NCBI RefSeq assembly: GCF_021272185.1
Contig: NZ_JAJSEC010000004.1
Span: forward strand, 310,001-374,000
Direction: 5' to 3'
Length of the DNA stretch: 64,000 nt
Origin: Roseivivax sp. GX 12232
Lineage (GTDB): Bacteria > Pseudomonadota > Alphaproteobacteria > Rhodobacterales > Rhodobacteraceae
Position numbers and translations under genes: made by a program
Notes under the pieces: model-generated
What the model saw: only the letters and a program-made list of their open reading frames with translations
Told to the model about the DNA's origin: nothing
Database searches by the model: none
In this document: positions 45,271 to 54,700 of the stretch, piece after piece
How positions within the stretch are numbered: the stretch's first letter is position 1
Layout of the letters: every line of letters begins with the position of its first letter

Positions 45271-48162
45271 ATGTCCGTCGAACTGAGCATCACCTCGAAC
45301 TTCACCTTCCTGACCGGCGCCTCCCACCCGGAGGAATACATGGAGCGCGCCGCCCTCGAAGGGCTGGAGGCCATCGCCCTGGCCGATGAGAACTCGGTCG
45401 CGGGCATCGTGCGCGCCTTCCAGCGCCGCCGCGAGATCGCCCGCATCCAGGCCGAACGCGCCGAGGCCGAGGCGCGCGACGGCCCGATCGGCCCGCCCGC
45501 GCCGCCGGGCGCGCCCGCCGCGCCCTCGCTGTCGCTGACAAACCTGCCGCGGCTCATTCCCGCCGCCCGGCTGGTCTTCTCGGACGGGGTGGAGCTGACC
45601 GCGCTGGCCGCCAGCCGCGCGGGCTGGGCGCGGCTCTGCCGGCTGATCTCGAAGGGGCGGCTCCGGGCGGTGAAGGGCGCCTGCGAGCTGCGCCTGACCG
45701 ACCTGATGGAGGGCGCCGAGGGGCTCGAGCTCTTGCTCTCGGGGCCCGAGCCCGCCGAGGAGCCGCGCTGGCGCCCGCTGGCCCGCCGGCTCGCCGCGCG
45801 CTTTCCCGACCGGCTGCACCTGGTCCTGGCGCCGCGCTACGACGGGCGCGACGCGGCGCGTTTCGACCGGCTGGCGGGGCTCGCGGCGGAGCTGGCGCTG
45901 CCGACCCTGGCCAGCGCCCGGCCGATCATGCACCACGGCCGCCGCCGCAAGCTCGCCGATGTGCTGACCGCGGTGCGCCAGGGCGTGCGGGTCGACGACC
46001 TGGGCCGCATGGCGCTGGCCAACGGCGAGCAGCGCCTGCGCTCGGAGCCCGAGATGCGCCGGCTGCTGGGCGCCCATGGGCCCGCGCTCGACCGCGCGGC
46101 GGAGCTGGCCCGGCGCTGCGACTTCGACCTCGGCACGCTGCGCTACGAATATCCCTCGGAGATCGCCGAGGGCGAGACCGCCGACGCGCGGCTGGCGCGG
46201 CTGGCGCGCGCGGGCCTGGCCTGGCGCTACCCCGGCGGCGCGCCCCAGCGGGTGCGTGACCTTCTCGAGCACGAGCTGGCGCTGATCCGGCAGTTGGCCT
46301 ATGCGCCCTATTTCCTGACCGTGCGCGACATCGTGGCCTTCGCCCGCTCGCGCGACATCCTCTGCCAGGGGCGCGGCTCGGCGGCCAATTCGGTGGTCTG
46401 CTACTGCCTCGGCGTGACCTCGGTCAGCCCCGAGATCGGCACCATGGTCTTCGAGCGCTTCGTCTCCGAGGCCCGCGACGAGCCGCCCGACATCGACGTC
46501 GACTTCGAGCACGAGCGCCGCGAGGAGGTGATCCAGCACATCTACGAGCGCTACGGCCGCCACCGCGCGGGCCTTTGCGCCACGGTGATCCACTACCGCG
46601 GCAAGCGCGCCATCCGCGAGGTCGGCGCCGCCATGGGGCTCAGCCAGGACACCATCGGGGCGCTCTCCTCGCAGCTCTGGGGGTTCTTCTCGACCAGCGG
46701 CATGGAGGAGGCGCGGATGCGCGAGATCGGGCTCGACCCGGCGGATCCGCGGCTGCGGCTGACGCTCGAGCTGATCCAGGAGATCATCGGCTTCCCCCGC
46801 CACCTCAGCCAGCACGTCGGCGGTTTCGTGATCACCGAGGGACGGCTCGACGAGCTGGTCCCGGTGGAGAACGCCAGCATGGAGGACCGCACGGTTATCT
46901 GCTGGGACAAGGACGACATCGACGCGCTGGGCATCCTCAAGGTCGACGTGCTGTCGCTGGGCATGCTGACCTGCATCCGCAAGGCCTTCGACCTGGTGGC
47001 GCGGCACCACGGCGCCCGGCACAGCCTGGCGACCCTGCCGCCCGAGGACCCCAAGGTCTATGATATGCTCTGCCGGGCCGATTCCGTCGGGGTCTTCCAG
47101 GTCGAGAGCCGGGCGCAGATGAACTTCCTGCCGCGGATGAAGCCGCGCTGCTTCTACGACCTGGTGATCGAAGTGGCGATCATCCGCCCCGGGCCGATCC
47201 AGGGCGACATGGTGCATCCCTACATCCGCCGCCGCAACGGCGAGGAGCAGGTGAGCTTTCCCTCGGACGCCCTGGGCGAGGTGCTGGGCAAGACCCTGGG
47301 GGTGCCGCTCTTCCAGGAGCAGGCCATGCAGATCGCCATCATCGGCGCGGGCTTCACGCCTTCGGAGGCCGACCGCCTGCGCCGGGCGCTCGCCACCTTC
47401 AAGAAGCTCGGCCACGTGGGCGACTTCCGCGAGCGCTTCCTGCGCGGCATGGCGCGGAACGGCTACGCGCGGGAGTTCGCGGAGCGCTGCTTCAGCCAGA
47501 TCGAGGGCTTCGGCTCCTACGGCTTTCCCGAAAGCCATGCGGCGAGCTTCGCGCTCCTGGTCTATGCCTCGGCCTGGCTGAAGTGCCACCACCCCGGGAT
47601 CTTCGCCTGCGCGCTGCTGAACGCCCAGCCCATGGGTTTCTACGCCCCCGCCCAGATCGTCCGCGACGCCCGCGAACACGGCGTCGAGGTGCGCCCGGTG
47701 GCGATCAACGAGAGCTACTGGGACAACGTCATGGAGCCCGACGGCCAGGGCGGGCTGGCGCTGCGGCTGGGGTTCCGCCAGATCAAGGGCCTGGCCGAGG
47801 AGGACGCGGTCTGGCTGACCGCCGCGCGCGGCAACGGCTACCGCTCGGTGCGCGACGTCTGGCGCCGGGCCGGGCTGGGCGCGCGGGTGCTGACCCGGCT
47901 CGCCGAGGCGGATGTCTTCGCCGGGCTGGCGCTCAGCCGCCGCGACGCGCTCTGGGAGGCGCGGGCGCTGTCCGAGACCGGCGAGCTGCCGCTTTTTGCC
48001 GGCGACATGGAGGGCGAGGCGATCCGCGAGCCCGCCGCGGTCCTGCCCGCGATGACCGAGGGCGAGGAGGTGGTCGAGGATTACGTCGCCATGCGCCTCA
48101 CCCTGCGCCGCCACCCGGTGGCGCTCCTGCGCCATATCCTGACGCCGGGGCGGGCGGCGTGA
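45271..48162 (+). CDS. dnaE2: Error-prone DNA polymerase DnaE2 (ImuC), short C-terminus
   Basis: A 963-aa C-family polymerase for damage-induced mutagenesis. The PHP domain begins ELSITSNFTFLTGASHPEEY. The catalytic aspartates are in PPDIDVDFEHERREEVI, with ILCQGRGSAANS before them. Helix-hairpin-helix parts follow (FPESHAASFALLVYASAWLKCHHPG). Typical DnaE2 is about 1050-1100 aa and continues after the LRRHPVALLR motif into an OB-fold domain. Here the protein stops 11 residues after that motif. The ATG at 45271 gives the family start; a GTG at 45256 is possible. No imuA or imuB gene is adjacent. Confidence 0.93.
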   Translation: MSVELSITSNFTFLTGASHPEEYMERAALEGLEAIALADENSVAGIVRAFQRRREIARIQAERAEAEARDGPIGPPAPPGAPAAPSLSLTNLPRLIPAARLVFSDGVELTALAASRAGWARLCRLISKGRLRAVKGACELRLTDLMEGAEGLELLLSGPEPAEEPRWRPLARRLAARFPDRLHLVLAPRYDGRDAARFDRLAGLAAELALPTLASARPIMHHGRRRKLADVLTAVRQGVRVDDLGRMALANGEQRLRSEPEMRRLLGAHGPALDRAAELARRCDFDLGTLRYEYPSEIAEGETADARLARLARAGLAWRYPGGAPQRVRDLLEHELALIRQLAYAPYFLTVRDIVAFARSRDILCQGRGSAANSVVCYCLGVTSVSPEIGTMVFERFVSEARDEPPDIDVDFEHERREEVIQHIYERYGRHRAGLCATVIHYRGKRAIREVGAAMGLSQDTIGALSSQLWGFFSTSGMEEARMREIGLDPADPRLRLTLELIQEIIGFPRHLSQHVGGFVITEGRLDELVPVENASMEDRTVICWDKDDIDALGILKVDVLSLGMLTCIRKAFDLVARHHGARHSLATLPPEDPKVYDMLCRADSVGVFQVESRAQMNFLPRMKPRCFYDLVIEVAIIRPGPIQGDMVHPYIRRRNGEEQVSFPSDALGEVLGKTLGVPLFQEQAMQIAIIGAGFTPSEADRLRRALATFKKLGHVGDFRERFLRGMARNGYAREFAERCFSQIEGFGSYGFPESHAASFALLVYASAWLKCHHPGIFACALLNAQPMGFYAPAQIVRDAREHGVEVRPVAINESYWDNVMEPDGQGGLALRLGFRQIKGLAEEDAVWLTAARGNGYRSVRDVWRRAGLGARVLTRLAEADVFAGLALSRRDALWEARALSETGELPLFAGDMEGEAIREPAAVLPAMTEGEEVVEDYVAMRLTLRRHPVALLRHILTPGRAA

Positions 48163-48214
48163 GTTTGGCGCGGGGGGATCGCCCGGGCCCGGCATCGAGC
48201 CGGCCCCGGCCGAC

Positions 48215-48270
48215 CGAGAGGCGCTGCCTCTCGGGCTCTCCGGAGTATTTCCGGCCCGGTCATGCAGGAA
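48215..48270. repeat. Stem-loop repeat family 2, single copy
   Basis: CGAGAGGC-GCT-GCCTCTCG (48215-48233) is a perfect 8-bp stem with a 3-base loop. It is followed by CTCCGGAGTATTTCCGGCCCGG and TCATGC, the tail seen in the 58-kb copy. It lies downstream of dnaE2. Confidence 0.8.
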
Positions 48271-48378
48271 GCGGGGTGGGGTGCGGGGTGGTGTTTGTGG
48301 CGCGTCATGCCCGATGGGGGAGGGGCGTTTTGCCCGGGGCGCGGTTGCGGTAGGAGGGCGCGCGAGGAGGAGGACGCC

Positions 48379-48753
48379 ATGATCGCCATCATTTTCGAAG
48401 TCATCCCGGCCGAGGGGCGCCGGGCGGAGTATCTCGACATCGCGGCCGAGATGCGGCCCATGGTCGAGGAGGTGGAGGGCTTCCTCTCGGTCGAGCGCTT
48501 CCAGAGCCTGACCAACCCCGAGAAGCTTCTGTCGATCTCCTTTTTCGAGGACGAGGCGGCGGTGGCGCGCTGGCGCCGGCTGGCGGCGCATCGCGGCGCC
48601 CAGGGCAAGGGGCGCGCGGGGGTCTTCTCGGACTACCGGCTGCGGGTGGCGCATGTGCTGCGCGACTACGGGATGTTCGACCGGGACGAGGCGCCGGAGG
48701 ACAGCCGGGAGGTCTTCGCGGCGGAGGGCCCGGAGGGCTCGGCGGCGCGGTGA
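48379..48753 (+). CDS. Antibiotic biosynthesis monooxygenase (ABM) domain protein
   Basis: A 124-aa dimeric alpha-beta barrel protein: IAIIFEVIPAEGRRAEYLDIAAEMRP at the start, VEGFLSVERFQSL, then LLSISFFEDEAAVARWR and a His-rich RLAAHRGAQGKGR helix. The ABM fold covers small cofactor-free monooxygenases and heme-degrading enzymes; which reaction this one runs is unknown. I used the ATG at 48379, after a GAGGAGGAGG ribosome site. It stands alone and is convergent with uppP. Confidence 0.88.
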   Translation: MIAIIFEVIPAEGRRAEYLDIAAEMRPMVEEVEGFLSVERFQSLTNPEKLLSISFFEDEAAVARWRRLAAHRGAQGKGRAGVFSDYRLRVAHVLRDYGMFDRDEAPEDSREVFAAEGPEGSAAR

Positions 48754-48791
48754 GGCTCGGGCCGGGCCTTGGCCGCGCCCGGCGGGCCGCG

Positions 48792-49595
48792 TCAGCTGTA
48801 GGCGTAGACCAGGAGGCCCGCGCCGAGGATCACCCGGTAGATCACGTAGGGGGTAAAGCTCAGCGTGTTCAGAAGCCGCATCATCAGCGCCAGGGCCGCC
48901 AGCGCGGCGAGGAAGGCCAGGAGCGCCGCGAGCCCCGCGTCGCCCCAGGGGAAGGCGCCGGGGGCGACCAGGGCCTCGATCCCCAGAAGCCCGCCCGAGG
49001 CCAGGATCGTCGGGATCGACATCAGCATCGCCAGCCGCGCCGCGTCGTGGCGGGCGTAGCCGAGCTGCCGGGCGCCGGTGATGGTGATGCCCGCCCGCGA
49101 GGTGCCGGGGATCAGCGCCAGCACCTGCCAGAGGCCCAGGATCACCGCGTGGCGCAGGGTCCAGGCCTCGGCGGCGCGGGTCTCGGGGCCGGTGCGGTCG
49201 GCCCAGTAGAGCACCAGCCCGAAGCCCAGCATCGCCCAGCCGATCACCGCGACCGAGCGCAGCGCCGCGTCGAGCCCGGTGGCATGCAGCACCAGGCCCA
49301 CCAGCATCACCGGCAGGGTGGCGACCAGCAGGCAGAGCGCCAGGAAGGCACCGCGGGTGTCGATCCGCCCGCGCAGGAGCCGGAGCGTGCCCGCGAGCGC
49401 CACCCGCACATCGGCCCAGAAATAGAGGATCACCGCCCCGAGCGTGCCGACATGCACCGCGACGTCGAGCGCGAGCCCCTGATCCTCGGCCCCGGTGAGG
49501 CCGGGCAGGAGGATCAGATGGCCCGAGGAGGAGATCGGCAGGAACTCGGTGATGCCCTGAATCAGGGCCAGAATGACAAGGTGAAACAGCGACAT
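48792..49595 (-). CDS. uppP: Undecaprenyl-diphosphatase
   Basis: An inner-membrane enzyme of the BacA type that recycles the cell-wall carrier lipid by removing a phosphate from undecaprenyl pyrophosphate. It is 267 aa with about eight membrane segments. The two motifs are present: ALIQGITEFLPISSSGHLILLP at about 9-30 and LALIPGTSRAGITITGARQLGYAR in the second half. The ATG at 49595 is preferred over the in-frame TTG at 49610. It is divergent from gltD. Confidence 0.96.
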   Translation of the reverse strand: MSLFHLVILALIQGITEFLPISSSGHLILLPGLTGAEDQGLALDVAVHVGTLGAVILYFWADVRVALAGTLRLLRGRIDTRGAFLALCLLVATLPVMLVGLVLHATGLDAALRSVAVIGWAMLGFGLVLYWADRTGPETRAAEAWTLRHAVILGLWQVLALIPGTSRAGITITGARQLGYARHDAARLAMLMSIPTILASGGLLGIEALVAPGAFPWGDAGLAALLAFLAALAALALMMRLLNTLSFTPYVIYRVILGAGLLVYAYS

Positions 49596-49715
49596 GGGGC
49601 GGAAATCCAAGAAGAAATAGGTCGTGAGATCCTGCTACCGCGCGGGGATCGTCCAAGGAAGCCGGAAAATATGTCGCAAAACGGACCTAATTTTGTGCCG
49701 CAAGGCCAGGCGCTT

Positions 49716-49745
49716 TTGCGGATGCGACGAAACTTTTGCGATATA
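49716..49745 (+). promoter_or_regulatory. Possible promoter of the gltD operon
   Basis: TTGCGG (49716-49721) and GATATA (49740-49745) are 18 bases apart in an unusually AT-richer stretch 75 bp before the gltD start. A second TTTTGCG lies inside the spacer. Confidence 0.4.
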
Positions 49746-49820
49746 GGTCAGCATGTGTTACTTTTCTTTTCCCGAGGCTGGCTATATGAGACCGCCAAGA
49801 GGGAATCCGAGGATATTGTC

Positions 49821-51257
49821 ATGGCGAAGCAGCCGATGCTGAAATTCGTGTCCGTGGGGCGGGACATGCCCCAGAAGCGCACCGCCGAGGAGCGCGCCCG
49901 CGACTTTCAGGAGATCTACGCGGAATTTGCCGAGCGGAAGGCCGAGGAACAGGCCGGGCGCTGTTCGCAGTGCGGCGTGCCCTACTGCCAGTCGCATTGC
50001 CCGCTGCACAACAACATCCCCGACTGGCTCCGGCTGACCGCCGAGGGCCGCCTGCAGGAGGCCTACGAGATCTCCCAGGCCACCAATACCTTCCCCGAGA
50101 TCTGCGGCCGCATCTGCCCGCAGGACCGGCTCTGCGAAGGCAATTGCGTGATCGAACAGTCGGGCCACGGCACCGTGACCATCGGCGCGGTGGAAAAGCA
50201 CATCACCGACACCGCCTGGGAAGAGGGCTGGGTGCAGCCGATCGCGCCCGCCTCTGAGCGGCCCGAGAGCGTCGGCATCATCGGCGCGGGCCCGGGCGGC
50301 CTCGCGGCGGCGGACGTGCTGCGCCGCGCCGGCGTGCAGGTCACCGTCTACGACCGCCACGACCGCGCGGGCGGGCTGATGACCTATGGCATCCCGGGCT
50401 TCAAGCTCGAGAAGGAAGTGGTCATGCGCCGCAACGTGCAGCTCGAAGAGGGCGGCGTGACCTTCCAGCTCAACTGCGCGGTGGGCGAGGACATCACCTT
50501 CGCCGAGATCCGCGAGAAACATGACGCGGTGATCATCGCGACCGGCGTCTACAAGAGCCGCGAGCTGCAGGGGCCGGGCGCCGGCGCGCCGGGCATCGTG
50601 CGCGCCATCGACTTCCTGACCGCCTCGAACCGGGCGGTGAACTTCGGCGACGACGTGCCGGAGTTCGAGAGCGGCGAGCTCAATGCCAAGGGCAAGCGCG
50701 TGGTGGTCATCGGCGGCGGCGACACCGCCATGGACTGCGTGCGCACCTCGATCCGGCAGGGCGCGACCAGCGTGAAGTGCCTCTACCGCCGCGACCGGCA
50801 GAACATGCCCGGCTCGCAGCGCGAGGTCGCCAACGCCGAGGAAGAGGGCGTCCAGTTCGAATGGCTGACCGCGCCCAAGGGCTTCAAGGGCGAGCCGGTC
50901 AGTGCCGTGGTGGTGCAGAAGATGCGCCTCGGCGCGCCCGATGCCACCGGCCGCCAGAGCCCCGAGATCATCGAGGGCTCGGACTACGACGAGCCCGCCG
51001 ACCTGGTGATCAAGGCGCTGGGCTTCGAGGCCGAGGCGCTGCCGACCCTCTGGGACACGCCCGAGCTGGAGGTGACCCGCTGGGGCACCGTGAAGGCCGA
51101 GTTCACCACCGGCGCGACCGCGCTGCCCGGCGTCTATGCCGTGGGCGACATCGTGCGCGGCGCGAGCCTGGTGGTCTGGGCGATCCGCGACGGCCGCGAC
51201 TGCGCCGAGGCGGTGCTGCGCCAGTTCGACGGCGCCGCGGCGGTGGCGGCCGAGTGA
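49821..51257 (+). CDS. gltD: Glutamate synthase small (beta) subunit
   Basis: The NADPH-oxidising partner of GltB in the GOGAT reaction (glutamine plus 2-oxoglutarate to two glutamates). 478 aa is normal. The N-terminal Fe-S region has CSQCGVPYCQSHCPLHNNIPDW and CGRICPQDRLCEGNC. The FAD-binding VGIIGAGPGGLAAADVLRR is at about 152-170, and the NADPH-binding VVVIGGGDTAMDCVRTS at about 293-309. The ATG at 49821 follows GAGG at a good distance. Its stop overlaps the GFA gene by 4 bp. Confidence 0.97.
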   Translation: MAKQPMLKFVSVGRDMPQKRTAEERARDFQEIYAEFAERKAEEQAGRCSQCGVPYCQSHCPLHNNIPDWLRLTAEGRLQEAYEISQATNTFPEICGRICPQDRLCEGNCVIEQSGHGTVTIGAVEKHITDTAWEEGWVQPIAPASERPESVGIIGAGPGGLAAADVLRRAGVQVTVYDRHDRAGGLMTYGIPGFKLEKEVVMRRNVQLEEGGVTFQLNCAVGEDITFAEIREKHDAVIIATGVYKSRELQGPGAGAPGIVRAIDFLTASNRAVNFGDDVPEFESGELNAKGKRVVVIGGGDTAMDCVRTSIRQGATSVKCLYRRDRQNMPGSQREVANAEEEGVQFEWLTAPKGFKGEPVSAVVVQKMRLGAPDATGRQSPEIIEGSDYDEPADLVIKALGFEAEALPTLWDTPELEVTRWGTVKAEFTTGATALPGVYAVGDIVRGASLVVWAIRDGRDCAEAVLRQFDGAAAVAAE

Positions 51258-51712
51258 GCATCGAGGCCCAGGCCGGCACGACGTCCACCGCGCTGGTCGG
51301 GCGGTGCCTCTGCGGCGCGGTGACGATCCGCGTGGCAGAGCATGACCCGGAGCTGCGGGTCTGCCACTGCGCCATGTGCCGCCGCTGGACCGGCAGCCTC
51401 TACGCGATGTTCGCCGCCGGCCCCGAGGGGCTCGAGATCGACGGGCCGGTGACGCGCTACCGCAGCTCGGCCTTCTCGGAGCGGGCCTTCTGCGGGAGCT
51501 GCGGCAGCCATCTCTGGCTGCGCGACGACGGCGACGAGGCTTATGAACTGATGCCGGGGCTTTTCGAGGCGGCGCGCGCCTTCCCCCTGGTGTCCGAGAT
51601 TTACACGGACCGCGCCATCGCCGCCCTGCGGCTGCCCGGCGAGCACACCCGCCACACGCGGTCCGAATACGAAGCATGTAACCCCTTCGTGTCAGAGGAG
51701 GATCTGCCATGA
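51254..51712 (+). CDS. GFA-family (Mss4-like fold) zinc protein between gltD and gltB
   Basis: A 152-aa protein of the GFA/DUF636 family. Zinc-type cysteines are in GRCLCGAVTI, VCHCAMCRRWTG and FCGSCGSHLWLR. Members bind zinc, and some have been proposed to bind glutathione or act as carbon-sulfur lyases; the substrate here is unknown. A GTG start at 51254 overlaps the gltD stop, and the stop overlaps the gltB ATG at 51709 by 4 bp. It is therefore translationally coupled on both sides, which suggests that it is made together with glutamate synthase. Confidence 0.88.
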   Translation: MSIEAQAGTTSTALVGRCLCGAVTIRVAEHDPELRVCHCAMCRRWTGSLYAMFAAGPEGLEIDGPVTRYRSSAFSERAFCGSCGSHLWLRDDGDEAYELMPGLFEAARAFPLVSEIYTDRAIAALRLPGEHTRHTRSEYEACNPFVSEEDLP

Positions 51713-54700
51713 CCAAATACGACGCAAACTGGGCCGCCGAAATGGAGGCCAAGCGCAAGTGGCTGGCCGAGAACGGTCTCTATTCCGAGGCCGAGGAACA
51801 TTCCTCCTGCGGGGTGGGGCTGGTTGTCTCGCTCGACGGGACGCCCTCGCGGAAGGTGGTGGAATCCGGCATCTCGGCGCTCAAGGCGATCTGGCACCGG
51901 GGTGCCGTGGACGCCGACGGCAAGACCGGCGACGGCGCGGGCATCCACGTGCAGATCCCCGTCTCCTTCTTCTACGACCAGATCGAGCGCACCGGCCACA
52001 CGCCGCGCAAGGACCAGCTCATGGCCGTCGGCCAGGTCTTCCTGCCGCGCACCGATTTCGGCGCCCAGGAAACCTGCCGGACCATCGTGGAGACCGAGGT
52101 CCTGCGCATGGGCTACTACATCTACGGCTGGCGCCACGTGCCGGTGAACGTCGACTGCCTGGGCGAGAAGGCCAATGCCACCCGCCCGGAGATCGAGCAG
52201 ATCCTGATCTCCAACGCCCGCGGCGTGGACGAGGAGACCTTCGAGCGCGAGCTCTACGTCATCCGCCGCCGCATCGAGAAGGCCGCGGCGGCCGCCGGGG
52301 TGAACCAGCTCTACATCGCCTCGCTGTCCTGCCGGTCGATCATCTACAAGGGCATGATGCTCGCCCAGGACGTGGCCGAGTTCTATCCCGACCTCCAGGA
52401 CGACCGCTTCGAAAGCGCCTTCGCGATCTACCACCAGCGTTATTCGACCAACACCTTCCCGCAGTGGTGGCTGGCCCAGCCCTTCCGCATGCTCGCCCAT
52501 AACGGCGAGATCAACACGCTGAAGGGCAACACCAACTGGATGAAGAGCCACGAGATCCGCATGGCCTCGGCGACCTTCGGAGAGATGGCGGGCGACATCA
52601 AACCGATCATCGCCAACGGCGCCTCGGATTCGGCCGCGCTCGACGCGGTCTTCGAGGTGCTGGTGCGCGCGGGCCGCAACGCGCCCATGGCCAAGACCAT
52701 GCTGGTGCCGGAGAGCTGGTCCAAGCAGGCCGAGGAGCTGCCCCAGGCCTGGCGCGACATGTATTCCTACTGCAACTCGGTCATGGAGCCCTGGGACGGC
52801 CCGGCGGCGCTCGCCATGACCGACGGCCGCTGGGTCTGCGGCGGGCTCGACCGCAACGGCCTGCGCCCGATGCGCTACGTGGTGACTGGCGACGACCTGC
52901 TGATCGCGGGCTCCGAGGCGGGCATGGTGCCCACCGACGAGGCCACCGTGAAGGAGAAGGGCGCGCTTGGCCCCGGCCAGATGATCGCCGTGGACATGGC
53001 CGAGAAGAAGCTCTTCCACGACGTCGAGATCAAGAACAAGCTCGCCGCCGCCCAGCCCTTCGGCGATTGGGTCGGCAAGATCACCGAGCTCGACGAGCCG
53101 CTGAGCGGCGTGCAGGAGACGCCGCTGTTTGACGCAGGCGAGCTGCGCCGCCGCCAGATCGCCGCGGGCTACACCATCGAGGAGATCGAACAGATCCTCG
53201 TGCCCATGGCCGAGGACGGCAAGGAAAGCGTGGCTTCGATGGGCGACGACACGCCCTCGGCGGTGCTGTCCAAGCGCTACCGCCCGCTGTCGCATTACTT
53301 CCGGCAGAACTTCAGCCAGGTGACCAACCCGCCGATCGACAGCCTGCGCGAGTTCCGCGTGATGTCGCTGAAGACGCGCTTCGGCAACCTCAAGAACGTG
53401 CTCGACGAAAGCTCGTCGCAGACCGAGATCCTGGTGCTCGACACGCCCTTCGTCGGCAATGCCCAGTTCGAGGAGCTGAAGACGCATTTCAACGCCGAGA
53501 TGGTCGAGATCGACTGCACCTTCCCGACCGGCGGTGGGCGCGACACCCTGAAGGAGAACCTCGAGCGCATCCGCGCCGAGGCCGAGGACGCGGTGCGCTC
53601 GGGCGCGGGGCATATCACCCTGACCGATCACCGCGCCGACGAGGACAAGGTCGCCATGCCGATGATCCTCGCGACCAGCGCCGTGCACAGCCATCTGACC
53701 CGCAAGGGCCTGCGCACCTTCTGCTCGCTGAACGTGCGCTCGGCGGAATGCATCGACCCGCATTACTTCGCGGTGCTGATCGGCGCCGGCGCGACGGTGG
53801 TGAACCCCTATCTCGCCGAGGACACGATCGCCGACCGCATCCGCCGCGAGCTGCTCGACGGCACGCTGACCGAGGCGATGCGCCGCTACCGCGACGCCAT
53901 CGACCTGGGCGTGCTGAAGATCATGTCGAAGATGGGCATCTCGGTGGTCTCTTCCTACCGGGGCGGGCTCAACTTCGAGGCGGTGGGCCTCAGCCGCGCC
54001 ATGTGCGCCGAGTATTTCCCCGGCATGATCAGCCGGATCTCGGGCATCGGCGTCTCGGGCATCCAGAAGAAGGTCGAGGAAATCCACGCGCTGGGCTTCC
54101 GCGGCGGCCGCGACGTCATGCCGATCGGCGGTTTCTACAAGGCCCGCAAATCCGGCGAGACCCACGCCTGGGGCGCGCAGACCATGCACCTCATGCAGGC
54201 GGCCTGCGACCGGGCCTCCTACGAGCTTTGGTCGCAGTTCTCCAAGGCGATGCGGGCCAACCCGCCGATCCACCTGCGCGACCTTCTGGACATCAAGCCG
54301 CTCGGCAAGCCGGTGCCCATCGAGGAGGTGGAAAGCATCACCTCGATCCGCAAGCGCTTCGTGACGCCGGGCATGTCGCTGGGGGCGCTGTCGCCCGAGG
54401 CGCACCGGACGCTCTCGATCGCGATGAACCGCATCGGCGCGAAGTCCGACAGCGGTGAGGGCGGCGAGGATCCCAAGGATTTCACCCCCGACACCAATGG
54501 CGACAACCGCTCGGCCAAGATCAAGCAGGTGGCCTCTGGCCGCTTCGGGGTCACGGCGGAATACCTGCTGAACTGCGAGGAGCTCGAGATCAAGGTGGCC
54601 CAGGGCGCCAAGCCCGGCGAGGGCGGCCAGCTTCCGGGCATGAAGGTCACCCAGCTGATCGCCAAGCTGCGCCATTCGACGCCCGGCGTGACGCTGATCT

